Positions 39,455 to 47,413 of a DNA stretch of 64,000 bases are shown one piece after another. The translations under genes were made by a program, and so were the position numbers. Source of the DNA: Mesorhizobium sp. B2-4-15 (GTDB lineage: Bacteria; Pseudomonadota; Alphaproteobacteria; Rhizobiales; Rhizobiaceae). The first letter of the stretch is position 1; each line of letters opens with the position of its first letter. The stretch spans positions 111,513 to 175,512 of the forward strand of contig NZ_VFUZ01000013.1 in NCBI RefSeq assembly GCF_006658505.1, read 5' to 3'. Under the pieces are notes generated by a model that worked only from the letters and a program-made list of their open reading frames with translations, made no database searches and was not told the origin of the DNA.

Positions 39455-40372
39455 ATGGCAATAGCCGCGACTTCAGCACCACGCGGACCGATGGTCCTCA
39501 AGGACTGGGGGCAATTGCTGCTGCTCGGTGCGATCTGGGGCGGCTCCTTCTTTTTCGCCCGCATCGCGGTGGCGGAACTTCATCCGCTGGTGCTGGTCCT
39601 GTTTCGCGTCGCCATCGCCGCGATCGCGCTGCAACTCTATCTCGCCCTGCGCGGCCCCTCCTTCCGGCTTGCCCTGCCTCACGCCGGCCTGTTCTTCCTC
39701 CTGGCCTTCACCAACAACGTCGTGCCCTTCTCGCTGATCTTCGCCGGCCAGACAGAGCTTGGCGCCGGCGTCGCCTCCGTGCTCAATGCGACGACGCCGT
39801 TCTGGACGCTGATCCTTGCCAACGCGATGACATCGGACGAAAAGCTGTCCTGGAACAAACTGGCCGGGATTGGTCTCGGCATCGCGGGCACCGCCGTCAT
39901 GATCGGTCCCGGCCTGCTTGCCGGGCTTGGCGGCCCGGTCTGGGCCAAATTCGCGCTGATCGGCGCGTCTCTGTCCTATGCCGTCGCGCTGATGGTCGCC
40001 CGCCGTTTCAAGGGCGTGCCTTCGCCGGTGCTCGCCACCGGACAGCTGACCGCTTCGACCATAATCATGGTCCCGATCGTGCTCTTCGCCCATGGCCCGG
40101 CCGGCCTGTTCTCGGCCTCGCCTCCCGTCTGGGCGGCGGTGCTGGCGCTGGCGCTCCTGTCCACCGCCTTCGCCTACATCCTCTATTTCAACCTGGTCGC
40201 CTCTGCCGGCGCCACCAACGCCTCGCTGGTGACACTGGTCGTTCCGGCCAGCGCCATGCTGCTCGGTTTCCTGTTTCTGGGCGAACGGCTGGAGCTTTTC
40301 GAGATCGGGGGTGTCATGCTGATCGGTCTCGGCCTTGTTACCATCGACGGGCGGTTGTTCGGAAAACGTTAG
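39455..40372 (+). CDS. EamA/DMT-family transporter
   Basis: This 305-aa membrane protein has ten predicted TM helices in two EamA halves (WGQLLLLGAIWGGSFFFARIAV and later WAKFALIGASLSYAVALMVARRF). ASVLNATTPFWTLILA is the usual TM4 signature. It is a drug/metabolite-superfamily exporter with unknown substrate. The start at 39455 has GGAGG at 9-bp spacing; ATG 39449 is too close to it. It is divergent from the decarboxylase, so a polyamine-related role is possible but unproven. Confidence 0.85.
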   Translation: MAIAATSAPRGPMVLKDWGQLLLLGAIWGGSFFFARIAVAELHPLVLVLFRVAIAAIALQLYLALRGPSFRLALPHAGLFFLLAFTNNVVPFSLIFAGQTELGAGVASVLNATTPFWTLILANAMTSDEKLSWNKLAGIGLGIAGTAVMIGPGLLAGLGGPVWAKFALIGASLSYAVALMVARRFKGVPSPVLATGQLTASTIIMVPIVLFAHGPAGLFSASPPVWAAVLALALLSTAFAYILYFNLVASAGATNASLVTLVVPASAMLLGFLFLGERLELFEIGGVMLIGLGLVTIDGRLFGKR

Positions 40373-40686
40373 AGCGCGGCGCGTCCAAATCGGGCGCAGA
40401 AGAGAACGCTCCAACCGCTTCGATCATGTGTCGGCCGCCGACTTGATGTAAGCCGGATTCGATTTTCGGATCGACGCGGTAGCGCTGCCATGACACGCCA
40501 AGGACACGGTCCCGCCATAATTTATTCACAGGTCTCTAGCGGATTTTTGCCTAGAAGTTTCAACATCTAACGGCAAAAACGAGTCGCAAATCTGGCATTC
40601 ATGTCGCAATGCAGCACATTTTCCGCTTGCCTGTGGCACAAATGAACCTAGACTCCGGGCATAGCTCTTTAAGAGGAGGCTATGTC
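40373..40686. other. Intergenic region with a hairpin and a promoter for a small gene
   Basis: No gene fits in these 314 bp. A strong inverted repeat lies at 40544-40579: TTTTTGCC (40544-40551) and GGCAAAAA (40572-40579), with TAGA/TCTA pairing inside. A -35/-10 pair is at 40627-40654. The rest shows no repeat or ORF that I can support. Confidence 0.5.
40627..40654 (+). promoter_or_regulatory. Sigma70-type promoter for the small gene at 40687
   Basis: TTGCCT (40627-40632), 16-bp spacer, TAGACT (40649-40654). Transcription would start near 40661, about 26 bp before the ATG. Confidence 0.5.
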
Positions 40687-40773
40687 ATGGGACTTACGAG
40701 GCCAATCAACGCATTGATGATTTGTGCTGCGTTTGCTTTCATCGGCGCCCTCATTATGGGCGTCCTTCCCTGA
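40687..40773 (+). CDS. 28-aa single-span membrane peptide
   Basis: The frame ATG 40687 to TGA 40773 encodes 28 residues starting MGLTRPINALM and ending ALIMGVLP: a short basic head and one hydrophobic helix of about 20 residues with small Gly/Ala positions. AGGAGG lies 7 bp before the ATG, a promoter-like pair sits at 40627-40654, and a strong terminator follows at 40821. That complete set is unusual for chance ORFs of this size. No function can be assigned; it is convergent to metF. Confidence 0.65.
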   Translation: MGLTRPINALMICAAFAFIGALIMGVLP

Positions 40774-40820
40774 ACCCGCCAAGCCGGGGAAGACCAGCAC
40801 CAGATAGTTCAAAACAATTC

Positions 40821-40848
40821 AAAAGGCCGGGTTTTTACCCGGCCTTTT
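40821..40848. terminator. Bidirectional rho-independent terminator
   Basis: AAAAGGCCGGG (40821-40831) and CCCGGCCTTTT (40838-40848) form a perfect 11-bp stem with a 6-nt loop and T-runs on both strands. It ends the small gene on the plus strand and metF, whose stop is 17 bp away, on the minus strand. Confidence 0.9.
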
Positions 40849-40864
40849 GCTGTTCAGCAGTGCC

Positions 40865-41782
40865 TCATGCCGCGGCCGATCCGGCCACCTCCGCCTCGTG
40901 CGAGCGGATACCGATCATGTGGCAGATGGCAAAGACAAGGTCGGCGCGGTTCATCGTGTAGAAATGGAAGTCGCCCACCCCGCGCTCGACCAGATCCAGC
41001 ACCTGTTCGGCCGCCACCGCCGATGCCACCAGCGCGTGCGTCTGCGGATCGTTCTGCAGGCCGTCGAAGCGCTCGGCCAGCCATGCCGGCACCAGCGCGC
41101 CGCAGCGCGCGGAGAAATTGGCGACCTGGGTGAAATTGTGCACCGGCAGGATTCCGGGCACGATCGGGATGTAGATGCCGGCGCGGCGCGCGCGCTCGAC
41201 ATAACGCTCGTAGAGATCATTGTCGAAGAAGAACTGTGTGATCGCCCGCGTCGCGCCATTGTCGACCTTGCGCTTCAGCATGTCGATGTCGGTGGCGAAA
41301 TCGGGGCTTTCCGGATGCTTCTCCGGATAGGCCGAAACCGAGATATCGAAATCGCCGGCAACCTTCAGCGCCCCCACCAGTTCGGCGCCGTTGGCGTAGC
41401 CGTCCGGATGCGGGCGGTAGGCGGTGCCGACACCTGCGGCCGGGTCGCCGCGCAAGGCGACGAAGCGTTTCACGCCCATATCGGCAAACTCCTGGATCAC
41501 CCCGTCGACCTGATGGCGGGCGGCGTCGACGCAGGTCATGTGCGCCGCCGGCGTCAGGCTGGTCTCCTTCAGGATGCGGTCGATCGTGCGCGCCGTCCGC
41601 TCGCGCGTCGAGCCGCCGGCGCCATAGGTCACCGAGACGAATTTCGGCTTCAGCGGCTCCAGCCTTGTCACCGTATCCCAGAGCCTTGCCTCCATCTCGT
41701 CGGTCTTCGGCGGGAAGAATTCGAACGAAACCCGGACCTTGTCGCCAATGTCGGGCCGGCGGGAAAAACGGAACTGGTTCAT
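40865..41782 (-). CDS. metF: Methylenetetrahydrofolate reductase
   Basis: MetF reduces 5,10-methylene-THF to 5-methyl-THF, the methyl donor for methionine synthase. The 305-aa FAD-dependent TIM-barrel protein has VSFEFFPPKTDEMEARLW at the N-terminus with the catalytic Glu, VSVTYGAGGSTRERT, ALRGDPAAG, and QFFFDNDLY. Its ATG overlaps the stop of the upstream regulator gene by one base (TAATG), so they are one operon. Confidence 0.96.
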   Translation of the reverse strand: MNQFRFSRRPDIGDKVRVSFEFFPPKTDEMEARLWDTVTRLEPLKPKFVSVTYGAGGSTRERTARTIDRILKETSLTPAAHMTCVDAARHQVDGVIQEFADMGVKRFVALRGDPAAGVGTAYRPHPDGYANGAELVGALKVAGDFDISVSAYPEKHPESPDFATDIDMLKRKVDNGATRAITQFFFDNDLYERYVERARRAGIYIPIVPGILPVHNFTQVANFSARCGALVPAWLAERFDGLQNDPQTHALVASAVAAEQVLDLVERGVGDFHFYTMNRADLVFAICHMIGIRSHEAEVAGSAAA

Positions 41783-42804
41783 TACGCGATTTCCCCTATC
41801 GAGCTCACTCTGGTCTGCTGGCTGGCGTTGGCGGGATCGGCGATCAGCAGGCGCCGGTCGCGGCCAAGCCAGAGCTTGACGGTGAGCCTGGCTTCGTTGC
41901 CGCCGCGCGGTTCAAACTCCTGGGCATCCTCGAGGTCGAGGCCGGCCTCGGCGAACCACTCGCCGATCTGCCGGTCGGAAAAGCCAAGGCGCATATGCGC
42001 GTGCTCGTCACGCAGGAATTCCAGCGTGTGCGGCGCGAAGTCGACGATGACCAGCCGGCCGGCCGGGCGCAGAAGCCGCGCCGCCTCATGGATGGCGCGG
42101 GCCGGATCGTCGAGATAGTGCAGCACCTGGTGGATGGTGACGAGATCGAAGGCATCGCGCTCGACCGGCGGCGAGAAGATATCGCCCTGCCGCACCTGCG
42201 CATTCGAAACGCCGGCCTTGTCGAGATTGGCGCGCGCCACGGTCAGCATCTCGCGCGACATGTCGATGCCGACACCGCGCCGGTAGAGCGGCGAGAAGAT
42301 TTCGAGCAGCCGGCCTGTGCCGGTGCCCAGGTCCAGCATCGACTGGAACGGCCGCTTGCCGACCAGTTTCAGCATCGCGGCCTCGACGGCACGGTCCGGC
42401 ACATGCAGCGAGCGGATATGGTCCCAACTCGCGGCATTCAGCGAAAAATACTCCGCCGCCCGGTCCTGCCGCTTGCGCTTGACCGAGGACAGGCGCTCGA
42501 GATCGCGCTCGACCTGCGGGTCGGCGCCGCGAATGCTGGAAACCAGGCTCAGCACGAAATCGCGCGCGGAATCGGCATCCGACAGACGGAAGAAGGCCCA
42601 CGATCCCTCCTGGTAGCGGCCGATCAACCCGGCTTCCAGCAACAGTTTCAGGTGCCGCGAGACACGCGGCTGCGACTGGCCGAGAATTTCGGTAAGATCG
42701 GAAACGGTGAGATCGCCGCGTGACAGCAGCGCCAGTATGCGCAGGCGGCTCGATTCGGCCGCCGCCTTCAACGTATCCACCATGGTGTCGAGCGAGACAT
42801 GCAT
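41782..42804 (-). CDS. ArsR-family regulator fused to a SAM methyltransferase
   Basis: The 340-aa product joins an N-terminal ArsR winged helix (about residues 8-85, RLRILALLSRGDLTVSDLTEILGQSQPRVSRHLKLL) to a class I SAM-dependent methyltransferase domain (about 120-270, MLDLGTGTGRLLEIF). Because it is cotranscribed with metF and has a near-perfect palindromic operator upstream, it probably senses SAM or S-adenosylhomocysteine and controls the methionine cycle, as the ArsR-type SahR regulators do. Whether the methyltransferase domain is catalytic or only a ligand sensor is unknown. Confidence 0.88.
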   Translation of the reverse strand: MHVSLDTMVDTLKAAAESSRLRILALLSRGDLTVSDLTEILGQSQPRVSRHLKLLLEAGLIGRYQEGSWAFFRLSDADSARDFVLSLVSSIRGADPQVERDLERLSSVKRKRQDRAAEYFSLNAASWDHIRSLHVPDRAVEAAMLKLVGKRPFQSMLDLGTGTGRLLEIFSPLYRRGVGIDMSREMLTVARANLDKAGVSNAQVRQGDIFSPPVERDAFDLVTIHQVLHYLDDPARAIHEAARLLRPAGRLVIVDFAPHTLEFLRDEHAHMRLGFSDRQIGEWFAEAGLDLEDAQEFEPRGGNEARLTVKLWLGRDRRLLIADPANASQQTRVSSIGEIA

Positions 42805-42825
42805 CAGCGTATTCTCTTTGAAAAA

Positions 42826-42847
42826 GATATAAACATATGTTTATGTC
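42826..42847. promoter_or_regulatory. Palindromic operator of the ArsR-methyltransferase/metF operon
   Basis: ATAAACATATGTTTAT (42829-42844) is a perfect 16-bp palindrome; it extends to 42826-42847 as GA-N-palindrome-N-TC, with one mismatched pair. It lies 22 bp before the regulator start, an ideal place for autoregulation. Confidence 0.75.
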
Positions 42848-42914
42848 GATTTTTGAGGCCTTGCAAGAGCTATGTCGCTTCCGGACAAGAAAATGCCGCA
42901 TGCGTGATTTCCGG

Positions 42915-42957
42915 GTGCATGTCGTCCAAAAATGTGTTGCGGTCTTTGGACCATGCC
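42915..42957. repeat. Palindromic intergenic repeat, copy 3 (degenerate)
   Basis: GTGCATGTCGTCCAAAAATG, then GTCTTTGGACCATGCC resembles the units at 145-190 and 1265-1313 from end to end, with several changes. It lies upstream of trmO. Confidence 0.55.
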
Positions 42958-42992
42958 TTGCATCAACACAAAGCATGACTTGCATCAACACA
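42957..42992. repeat. 14-bp direct repeat before trmO
   Basis: CTTGCATCAACACA occurs at 42957-42970 and 42979-42992, 22 bp apart (two helical turns). The second copy ends 12 bp before the trmO start. It could be a tandem operator or a small duplication. Confidence 0.5.
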
Positions 42993-43004
42993 GAGATCGA
43001 CAGA

Positions 43005-43529
43005 ATGACCGGACCGCGTGAGATGTTCGAGTCGCGCGAAGGCGAGATCAGGCTGGAGCAGGATCCGGCAACGATGCCCGCGGATGGCGGCGTCGTTTTC
43101 ATTGGCCGCATCGCCTCGCCATGGACGACACGGGAAAGCTGCCCGAAAAACATGCGCGCGGCGCGCGAGGCCGGACAACCCGCGGTGCTGACCATCGATG
43201 CGCCCTACCGCGATGGCCTGCGCGGACTGGAACGAGCCAGCCATGTCATTGTCCTGTCCTGGCTGCAGCACGCGCCGCGGAATCTGATCGTGCAGAAACC
43301 GCGCCATGCGGCTGATGCGAAAGGCGTATTCGGCCTGCGCTCCCCTGCCCGACCGAACCCGATCGGCCTGCATGTGGCCAGGCTCGTCGGGCTGGACATC
43401 GGCACCGGGCGCGTCGACCTCGACGCCATCGACGTGCTCGACGGCACGCCGGTCATCGACATCAAGCCTTACTTCGCCTCGACCGACGCCATAGCAGAGG
43501 CGACGGTCGAAGGACGTGATGAACGATGA
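43005..43529 (+). CDS. trmO: tRNA-Thr (GGU) A37 N6-methyltransferase TrmO
   Basis: TrmO (TsaA/YaeB, UPF0066) adds the N6-methyl of m6t6A37. From ATG 43005 the product is 174 aa: a beta-barrel SAM-binding fold with VFIGRIASPWTTRESCPKN, VLSWLQHAP and the hallmark GVFGLRSPARPNPIGLHVARLVG. The open frame extends to 42837 but through repeats and an operator. It is somewhat shorter than E. coli TrmO, which has a C-terminal extension. It overlaps the DUF2293 gene by 4 bp. Confidence 0.9.
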   Translation: MTGPREMFESREGEIRLEQDPATMPADGGVVFIGRIASPWTTRESCPKNMRAAREAGQPAVLTIDAPYRDGLRGLERASHVIVLSWLQHAPRNLIVQKPRHAADAKGVFGLRSPARPNPIGLHVARLVGLDIGTGRVDLDAIDVLDGTPVIDIKPYFASTDAIAEATVEGRDER

Positions 43530-43840
43530 CAGCGCCGACCGGCCGCCGCCGCGCCATCGCCAAGGCGCTGACCGCGCTCCTGCCGCTGGCGCCTTATGCC
43601 GACATGGAGAAGATCCGCGCCGACGCCGGCTCGGTGCACATGAAGACCTTGCCGCCGACGATCGCCGTCTGGCTGGCGACCATTGCCCATATCCGCCACA
43701 ACCATACCGACTACGAAAAGCTGCTGACCGAAGGCTACGACCGCGACTCGGCCCGTTTCTTCGTCATCGAGCAGACCAACATCATGCTTACGCGCTGGCG
43801 CGCGACCCGCTTGCTCGACGCCGATGAAGAGGACGAGTAA
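43526..43840 (+). CDS. DUF2293 domain protein
   Basis: The 104-aa product matches the rhizobial DUF2293 family as I recall it: basic N-terminus RRRAIAKALTALLP, PYADMEKIRADAGSVHMKTL, AHIRHNHTDYEKLLTEGYDRDSARFFV and an acidic C-terminus LLDADEEDE. The HIRHNHTDYE stretch and the helical make-up suggest nucleic-acid or metal binding, but no function is established. Its ATGA coupling to trmO hints at a tRNA- or RNA-related job. A 198-bp gap with no features follows. Confidence 0.75.
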   Translation: MTAPTGRRRAIAKALTALLPLAPYADMEKIRADAGSVHMKTLPPTIAVWLATIAHIRHNHTDYEKLLTEGYDRDSARFFVIEQTNIMLTRWRATRLLDADEEDE

Positions 43841-44038
43841 GGCTTGGTCCCCCTATTGCCGCGTCGGCACGACGATTGCATTGTCAGGCTGGCTGTCCGC
43901 CTGGCCGACCCAGGTCAGGACAAGTTTCCCTCGTAAACCTGATCCTGATAGAGGACGAACAGCGCCGGGTGGCTGGCCCTATGCCTTCCGACTGGGACCG
44001 CTAGGCTGATGGTCCGCCTTGTGCGAGAGGAGGCCTCG

Positions 44039-45001
44039 ATGAGCCAGACAACGAAGACGTGGGATGCACGGCAACTGCCCGCTGTCTCCGATCGGCATAT
44101 CGACCCGCATGCCTATCCCAACGGCGTCGCCTTCCTCGATGGCCAGTACCTGCCGATGTCGCAAGCCAAGGTATCGGTACTGGACTGGGGGTTTCTGCAT
44201 TCCGACGCCACCTACGATACCGTGCATGTCTGGAACGGCGGTTTCTTCCGTCTCGACCAACATCTCGACCGTTTCTTCGCAGGGCTGGAAAAACTGCGCA
44301 TGACCATCCCGTTCGATCGCGACGGCGTGAGCGAAATCCTGCACGATTGCGTCGCGCTGTCTGGTCTCCGCGCTGCCTATGTCGAAATGCTGTGCACGCG
44401 TGGAGCCTCGCCGACCTTCAGCCGCGACCCCCGCCAGGCGGTCAACCGCTTCATGGCCTTCGCCGTACCGTTCGGCTCGGTCGCCAATACCGAGCAATTG
44501 CAGCGTGGCCTGCGCGTGGCCATCAGCGACAAGGTGCGCATCCCGCCGGCCTCGGTCGATCCGGCGATCAAGAATTACCACTGGCTCGATCTGGTGCGCG
44601 GCCTCTACGACGCCTATGACCGTGGCGCCGAGACCGCTCTCATTCTCGACTTCAACGGCAATGTCGCCGAAGGTCCGGGCTTCAACGTGTTCTGCGTCAA
44701 GGATGGCAAACTGTCGACGCCGGCGATCGGCGTGCTGCCCGGCATCACCAGGCGCACAGTCTTTGACCTCTGCTCCGAGGAAGGTCTCGCCGCGACAGCC
44801 ACCGATGTCAGCGTCGCGGCGCTCAAGGCGGCCGACGAGGTCTTCATCACCTCGACCGCTGGCGGCATCATGCCGGTGACGGAGATTGACGGCGCGGCGA
44901 TCGCCGGCGGCAAGGTCGGGCCGGTCACCAGCCGGCTGATGACCCTCTATTGGCAAAAACACGACGATCCGGCATGGTCGAGCCCGGTGCGCTATCCCTG
45001 A
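44039..45001 (+). CDS. Class IV PLP aminotransferase (branched-chain or D-amino-acid type)
   Basis: The 320-aa fold-type IV enzyme starts at ATG 44039 with GAGGAGG 5 bp before it. VSVLDWGFLHSDATYDTVHVWNG opens the family domain; the PLP Lys is in DPAIKNYHWLDLV, with E in NVAEGPGFNVFCVKDG and the phosphate-binding GVLPGITRRTV. The sequence looks closer to D-alanine/beta-alanine-type enzymes of this class than to IlvE, but specificity is not readable. It stands alone. Confidence 0.85.
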   Translation: MSQTTKTWDARQLPAVSDRHIDPHAYPNGVAFLDGQYLPMSQAKVSVLDWGFLHSDATYDTVHVWNGGFFRLDQHLDRFFAGLEKLRMTIPFDRDGVSEILHDCVALSGLRAAYVEMLCTRGASPTFSRDPRQAVNRFMAFAVPFGSVANTEQLQRGLRVAISDKVRIPPASVDPAIKNYHWLDLVRGLYDAYDRGAETALILDFNGNVAEGPGFNVFCVKDGKLSTPAIGVLPGITRRTVFDLCSEEGLAATATDVSVAALKAADEVFITSTAGGIMPVTEIDGAAIAGGKVGPVTSRLMTLYWQKHDDPAWSSPVRYP

Positions 45002-45134
45002 TCAACCGGGCAGGCTGGTCAAAAAGATTTCGCCTCGCCTCTGGAAAATCACGGGACAGGCCGTATTTGCCCGAAAGCGGAGAGGCCTCCGCTTTCACCA
45101 AAAATCACGCCCGCACGGGCAAGGATTCCACATC

Positions 45135-45974
45135 ATGACAAACAAGGTTTGGTTCATCACCGGATCGTCGAAAGGCTTTGGCCGCGTCTGGGCGGAAGCC
45201 GCGTTGGCGCGTGGCGACCGCATCGCCGCAACCGCCCGCGACGTCGGAACGCTCGCCGATCTCGTCGCGAGATATGGCGACAACATCGCCGCGATAAAGC
45301 TCGACGTTACCGACAAGAAAGCCGTCGATGCGGCAATTGCCGAGGCGCACCAGCGCTTTGGCCGGCTCGACGTCGTCATCAACAATGCCGGCTACGGTCA
45401 TTTTGGCGCCATCGAGGAAGTGAGCGAACAGGAAGCCCGCGACCAGATCGAAACCAATGTGTTCGGCGCGCTCTGGGTCACCCAGGCCGCGCTGCCCATC
45501 ATGCGGGCGCAGCGGTCCGGTCACATCATCCAGATCTCGTCCATCGGCGGCGTCAATGCCTTTGCCTCGCTCGGCCTCTACCATGCCTCGAAATGGGCCT
45601 TGGAGGCGTTCAGCCAGTCGCTCAGCATCGAGGTCGCGGAATTCGGCATCCATGTGACGCTGGTCGAGCCGGGCGGTTTCTCCACCGACTGGGCCGGCCC
45701 GTCGGCCAAGGTCTCCAAAGCGATCGAGGCCTATGCGCCCGCTCGCGCCGCCATGGCGGAACGCCGCAGCCGCGCCGTGGCAGGCGATCCCGAGGCTACC
45801 GGACCGGCGATGCTGGCGATTGTCGATGCCGCCGAACCGCCACTGCGTGTGTTCTTCGGCGACGGCGGCCTGCCGATGATCCGCCAGGAATACGCCAACC
45901 GCATCGCCACCTGGGAGAAGTGGGACCACGTCTCCGTCATGGCGCAAGGCGCCAACAAGAACCGCAAGAGCTAA
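45135..45974 (+). CDS. Short-chain dehydrogenase/reductase
   Basis: A classical SDR of 279 aa: NAD(P)-binding TGSSKGFG (about residues 9-16), NNAGYG near 83, and catalytic Ser-Tyr-Lys in ISSIGG and YHASK. The Lys of SSKGF and the Arg after it suggest NADPH use. The C-terminal half is of the retinol-dehydrogenase-like type often annotated only as oxidoreductase. A perfect hairpin follows its stop. Confidence 0.88.
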   Translation: MTNKVWFITGSSKGFGRVWAEAALARGDRIAATARDVGTLADLVARYGDNIAAIKLDVTDKKAVDAAIAEAHQRFGRLDVVINNAGYGHFGAIEEVSEQEARDQIETNVFGALWVTQAALPIMRAQRSGHIIQISSIGGVNAFASLGLYHASKWALEAFSQSLSIEVAEFGIHVTLVEPGGFSTDWAGPSAKVSKAIEAYAPARAAMAERRSRAVAGDPEATGPAMLAIVDAAEPPLRVFFGDGGLPMIRQEYANRIATWEKWDHVSVMAQGANKNRKS

Positions 45975-45987
45975 GGCCCAGGGTCTT

Positions 45988-46014
45988 GCTACGCCGCCCG
46001 ATGGGCGGCGTAGC
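45988..46014. terminator. Perfect hairpin between convergent genes
   Basis: GCTACGCCGCCC (45988-45999) and GGGCGGCGTAGC (46003-46014) form a 12-bp stem with a 3-nt loop, 14 bp after the SDR stop and 12 bp from the MOSC stop. No T-tract is present on either side, so it may act as a shared 3'-end barrier. Confidence 0.6.
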
Positions 46015-46025
46015 CCTACCCTCGG

Positions 46026-46643
46026 CTATGCGCGATAAATCCACTGCTCGGGCACCCGCACCGAAATCTCTTCGCCGGCCCTGATCGTTCCCGGTTTCTC
46101 GACCCAGGCGACGACGCCACGCAGCCGCTTGGCCACTTTCGGAAACAACAGCGCGCCGGCTTCCACATCCGCCATCCCACCGTTTTCGGCGATCGATCGC
46201 CCGGCGATGCGGCAAGGCCCGTTCTGGGCATCGACCTTGAGGGTCACTCCGTCCTTGAAGAAAAGCAGCGTACCGGCCGGTAGCATCGAGAGATGCGGCA
46301 CGCCCTCGATCACCAGATTGGCGCCGATCCATTCCGCCTTGATCTCGGCCAATCCCATCCGTTCGGCGACGATGGCCAGTTCATCCGCTGCCACGATCGA
46401 CAATTGCCGTTCGTTGCGCATTTCTGTGCCGCGTGGATACCAGGGTTCGCGCCCGCCCGAGCGCCGCGTCGCTCCAGCATGGAAATCGCCTGAAATGCCG
46501 TCGAAGCCCAACCGCAATTCCTCCGCCGGACGCGTCTGGAAATGATCCGCCGGCGCGACATAGAGCGCCGCCGCGCGAGCAGAAAGCTTTTTCGCCGGGA
46601 TGATTTCGACCGGCTTCTCGGCCTCGGGGAAGAGATCCAGCAT
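46026..46643 (-). CDS. MOSC domain protein
   Basis: The 205-aa product (ATG 46643) is a MOSC (molybdenum cofactor sulfurase C-terminal) domain protein: FDGISGDFHAG near the N-terminus, RNERQLSIVAADELAIVAERMG and the conserved Cys in VDAQNGPCRIAGRSI. Proteins of this type bind or transfer sulfur or molybdenum cofactor, and YiiM/YcbX relatives detoxify N-hydroxylated bases. It starts 4 bp after the TetR gene stop, so the two form an operon. Confidence 0.85.
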   Translation of the reverse strand: MLDLFPEAEKPVEIIPAKKLSARAAALYVAPADHFQTRPAEELRLGFDGISGDFHAGATRRSGGREPWYPRGTEMRNERQLSIVAADELAIVAERMGLAEIKAEWIGANLVIEGVPHLSMLPAGTLLFFKDGVTLKVDAQNGPCRIAGRSIAENGGMADVEAGALLFPKVAKRLRGVVAWVEKPGTIRAGEEISVRVPEQWIYRA

Positions 46644-46647
46644 AGCT

Positions 46648-47289
46648 TCATTCCTTGGATGATGCGCCTCGGTTTTGCCCTTCGGCCGGCAAGGCCGCAA
46701 GAGCGGTTTGGGCCATAATGCGCAACTCTTCGGCCGATGCGCCGTCACGCGCCTGGATAGACATGCCGTTCATGACGCCGGCGATATATTTGGCGAAGCC
46801 TTCGACGGAGGGGCCTTCCGGCAGATCGCCCATCGCTCTCCCCTTGGCCAGCCGCTGCGCGATCGCCGCTTCACTCGCCTTGCGATAGGCCTTGAGTTCA
46901 TCCGCGATAGCTTGCGCCTGCGGCGAGGCTGCCAGCGCGCCGCTGACGAAAAGGCATCCGCCCGGCTTGCCGGGTCTGGAATAAGCTTCCGCTGCACCCA
47001 GCAGCAACCGCCGGATCGCCTCCCGCGTCGGGACCGGCGCGCTCAGCGCCTCCAGCGCAAAGCCGATCTCGGTCTCGTGGTAGCGTGTCAGCGCCTTGCG
47101 AAACAAAGTCTCCTTGTCGGTGAAGGCATTGTAGATCTGTGGCGGCGTCAGCCCCATCGCTTCGCGCAGCATGGCGAGCGACGTCGCCTCATAGCCATGC
47201 TCCCAGAACAGATGCATTGCCGCATCCAGCGCCCGGTCGGGGTCGAATGCACGCGGCCGGCCACCGCGCGGCTTTTCCAAATCTTCCAT
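46648..47289 (-). CDS. TetR-family transcriptional regulator
   Basis: The 213-aa protein has an N-terminal HTH (about residues 8-60, ALDAAMHLFWEHGYEATSLAMLREAMGLTPPQIYNAF) preceded by the basic GGRPRAFDPDRAL. A C-terminal ligand domain of the TetR_C subgroup follows. ATG 47289 begins the conserved part; the open frame upstream to 47562 is antisense to the tautomerase gene. It likely controls itself, the MOSC gene and the divergent tautomerase/VOC genes. Confidence 0.9.
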   Translation of the reverse strand: MEDLEKPRGGRPRAFDPDRALDAAMHLFWEHGYEATSLAMLREAMGLTPPQIYNAFTDKETLFRKALTRYHETEIGFALEALSAPVPTREAIRRLLLGAAEAYSRPGKPGGCLFVSGALAASPQAQAIADELKAYRKASEAAIAQRLAKGRAMGDLPEGPSVEGFAKYIAGVMNGMSIQARDGASAEELRIMAQTALAALPAEGQNRGASSKE

Positions 47290-47296
47290 ATCGATC

Positions 47297-47351
47297 GATA
47301 CGAAACCTATTGACTCACCTTCTGCACATAACATAACAATTGATACGAAAC
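47297..47351. promoter_or_regulatory. Direct repeat GATACGAAAC in the tetR/tautomerase divergent region
   Basis: GATACGAAAC occurs at 47297-47306 and 47342-47351, 45 bp apart, in the 124-bp divergent region. The first copy is 8 bp upstream of the tetR start. They could be operator half-sites for the TetR protein or paired activator sites. Confidence 0.45.
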
Positions 47352-47413
47352 ATGGCAAGCCGAAGGACCATCCCTTGGCAAGGCCATGCAGTTCGAGCAC
47401 AAGGAGAGTCCAG

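Noticed and set aside
43824..44009. 61-codon plus-strand frame between the DUF2293 and aminotransferase genes
   Set aside because: No ribosome site, no recognisable composition, and it overlaps the end of the DUF2293 gene.
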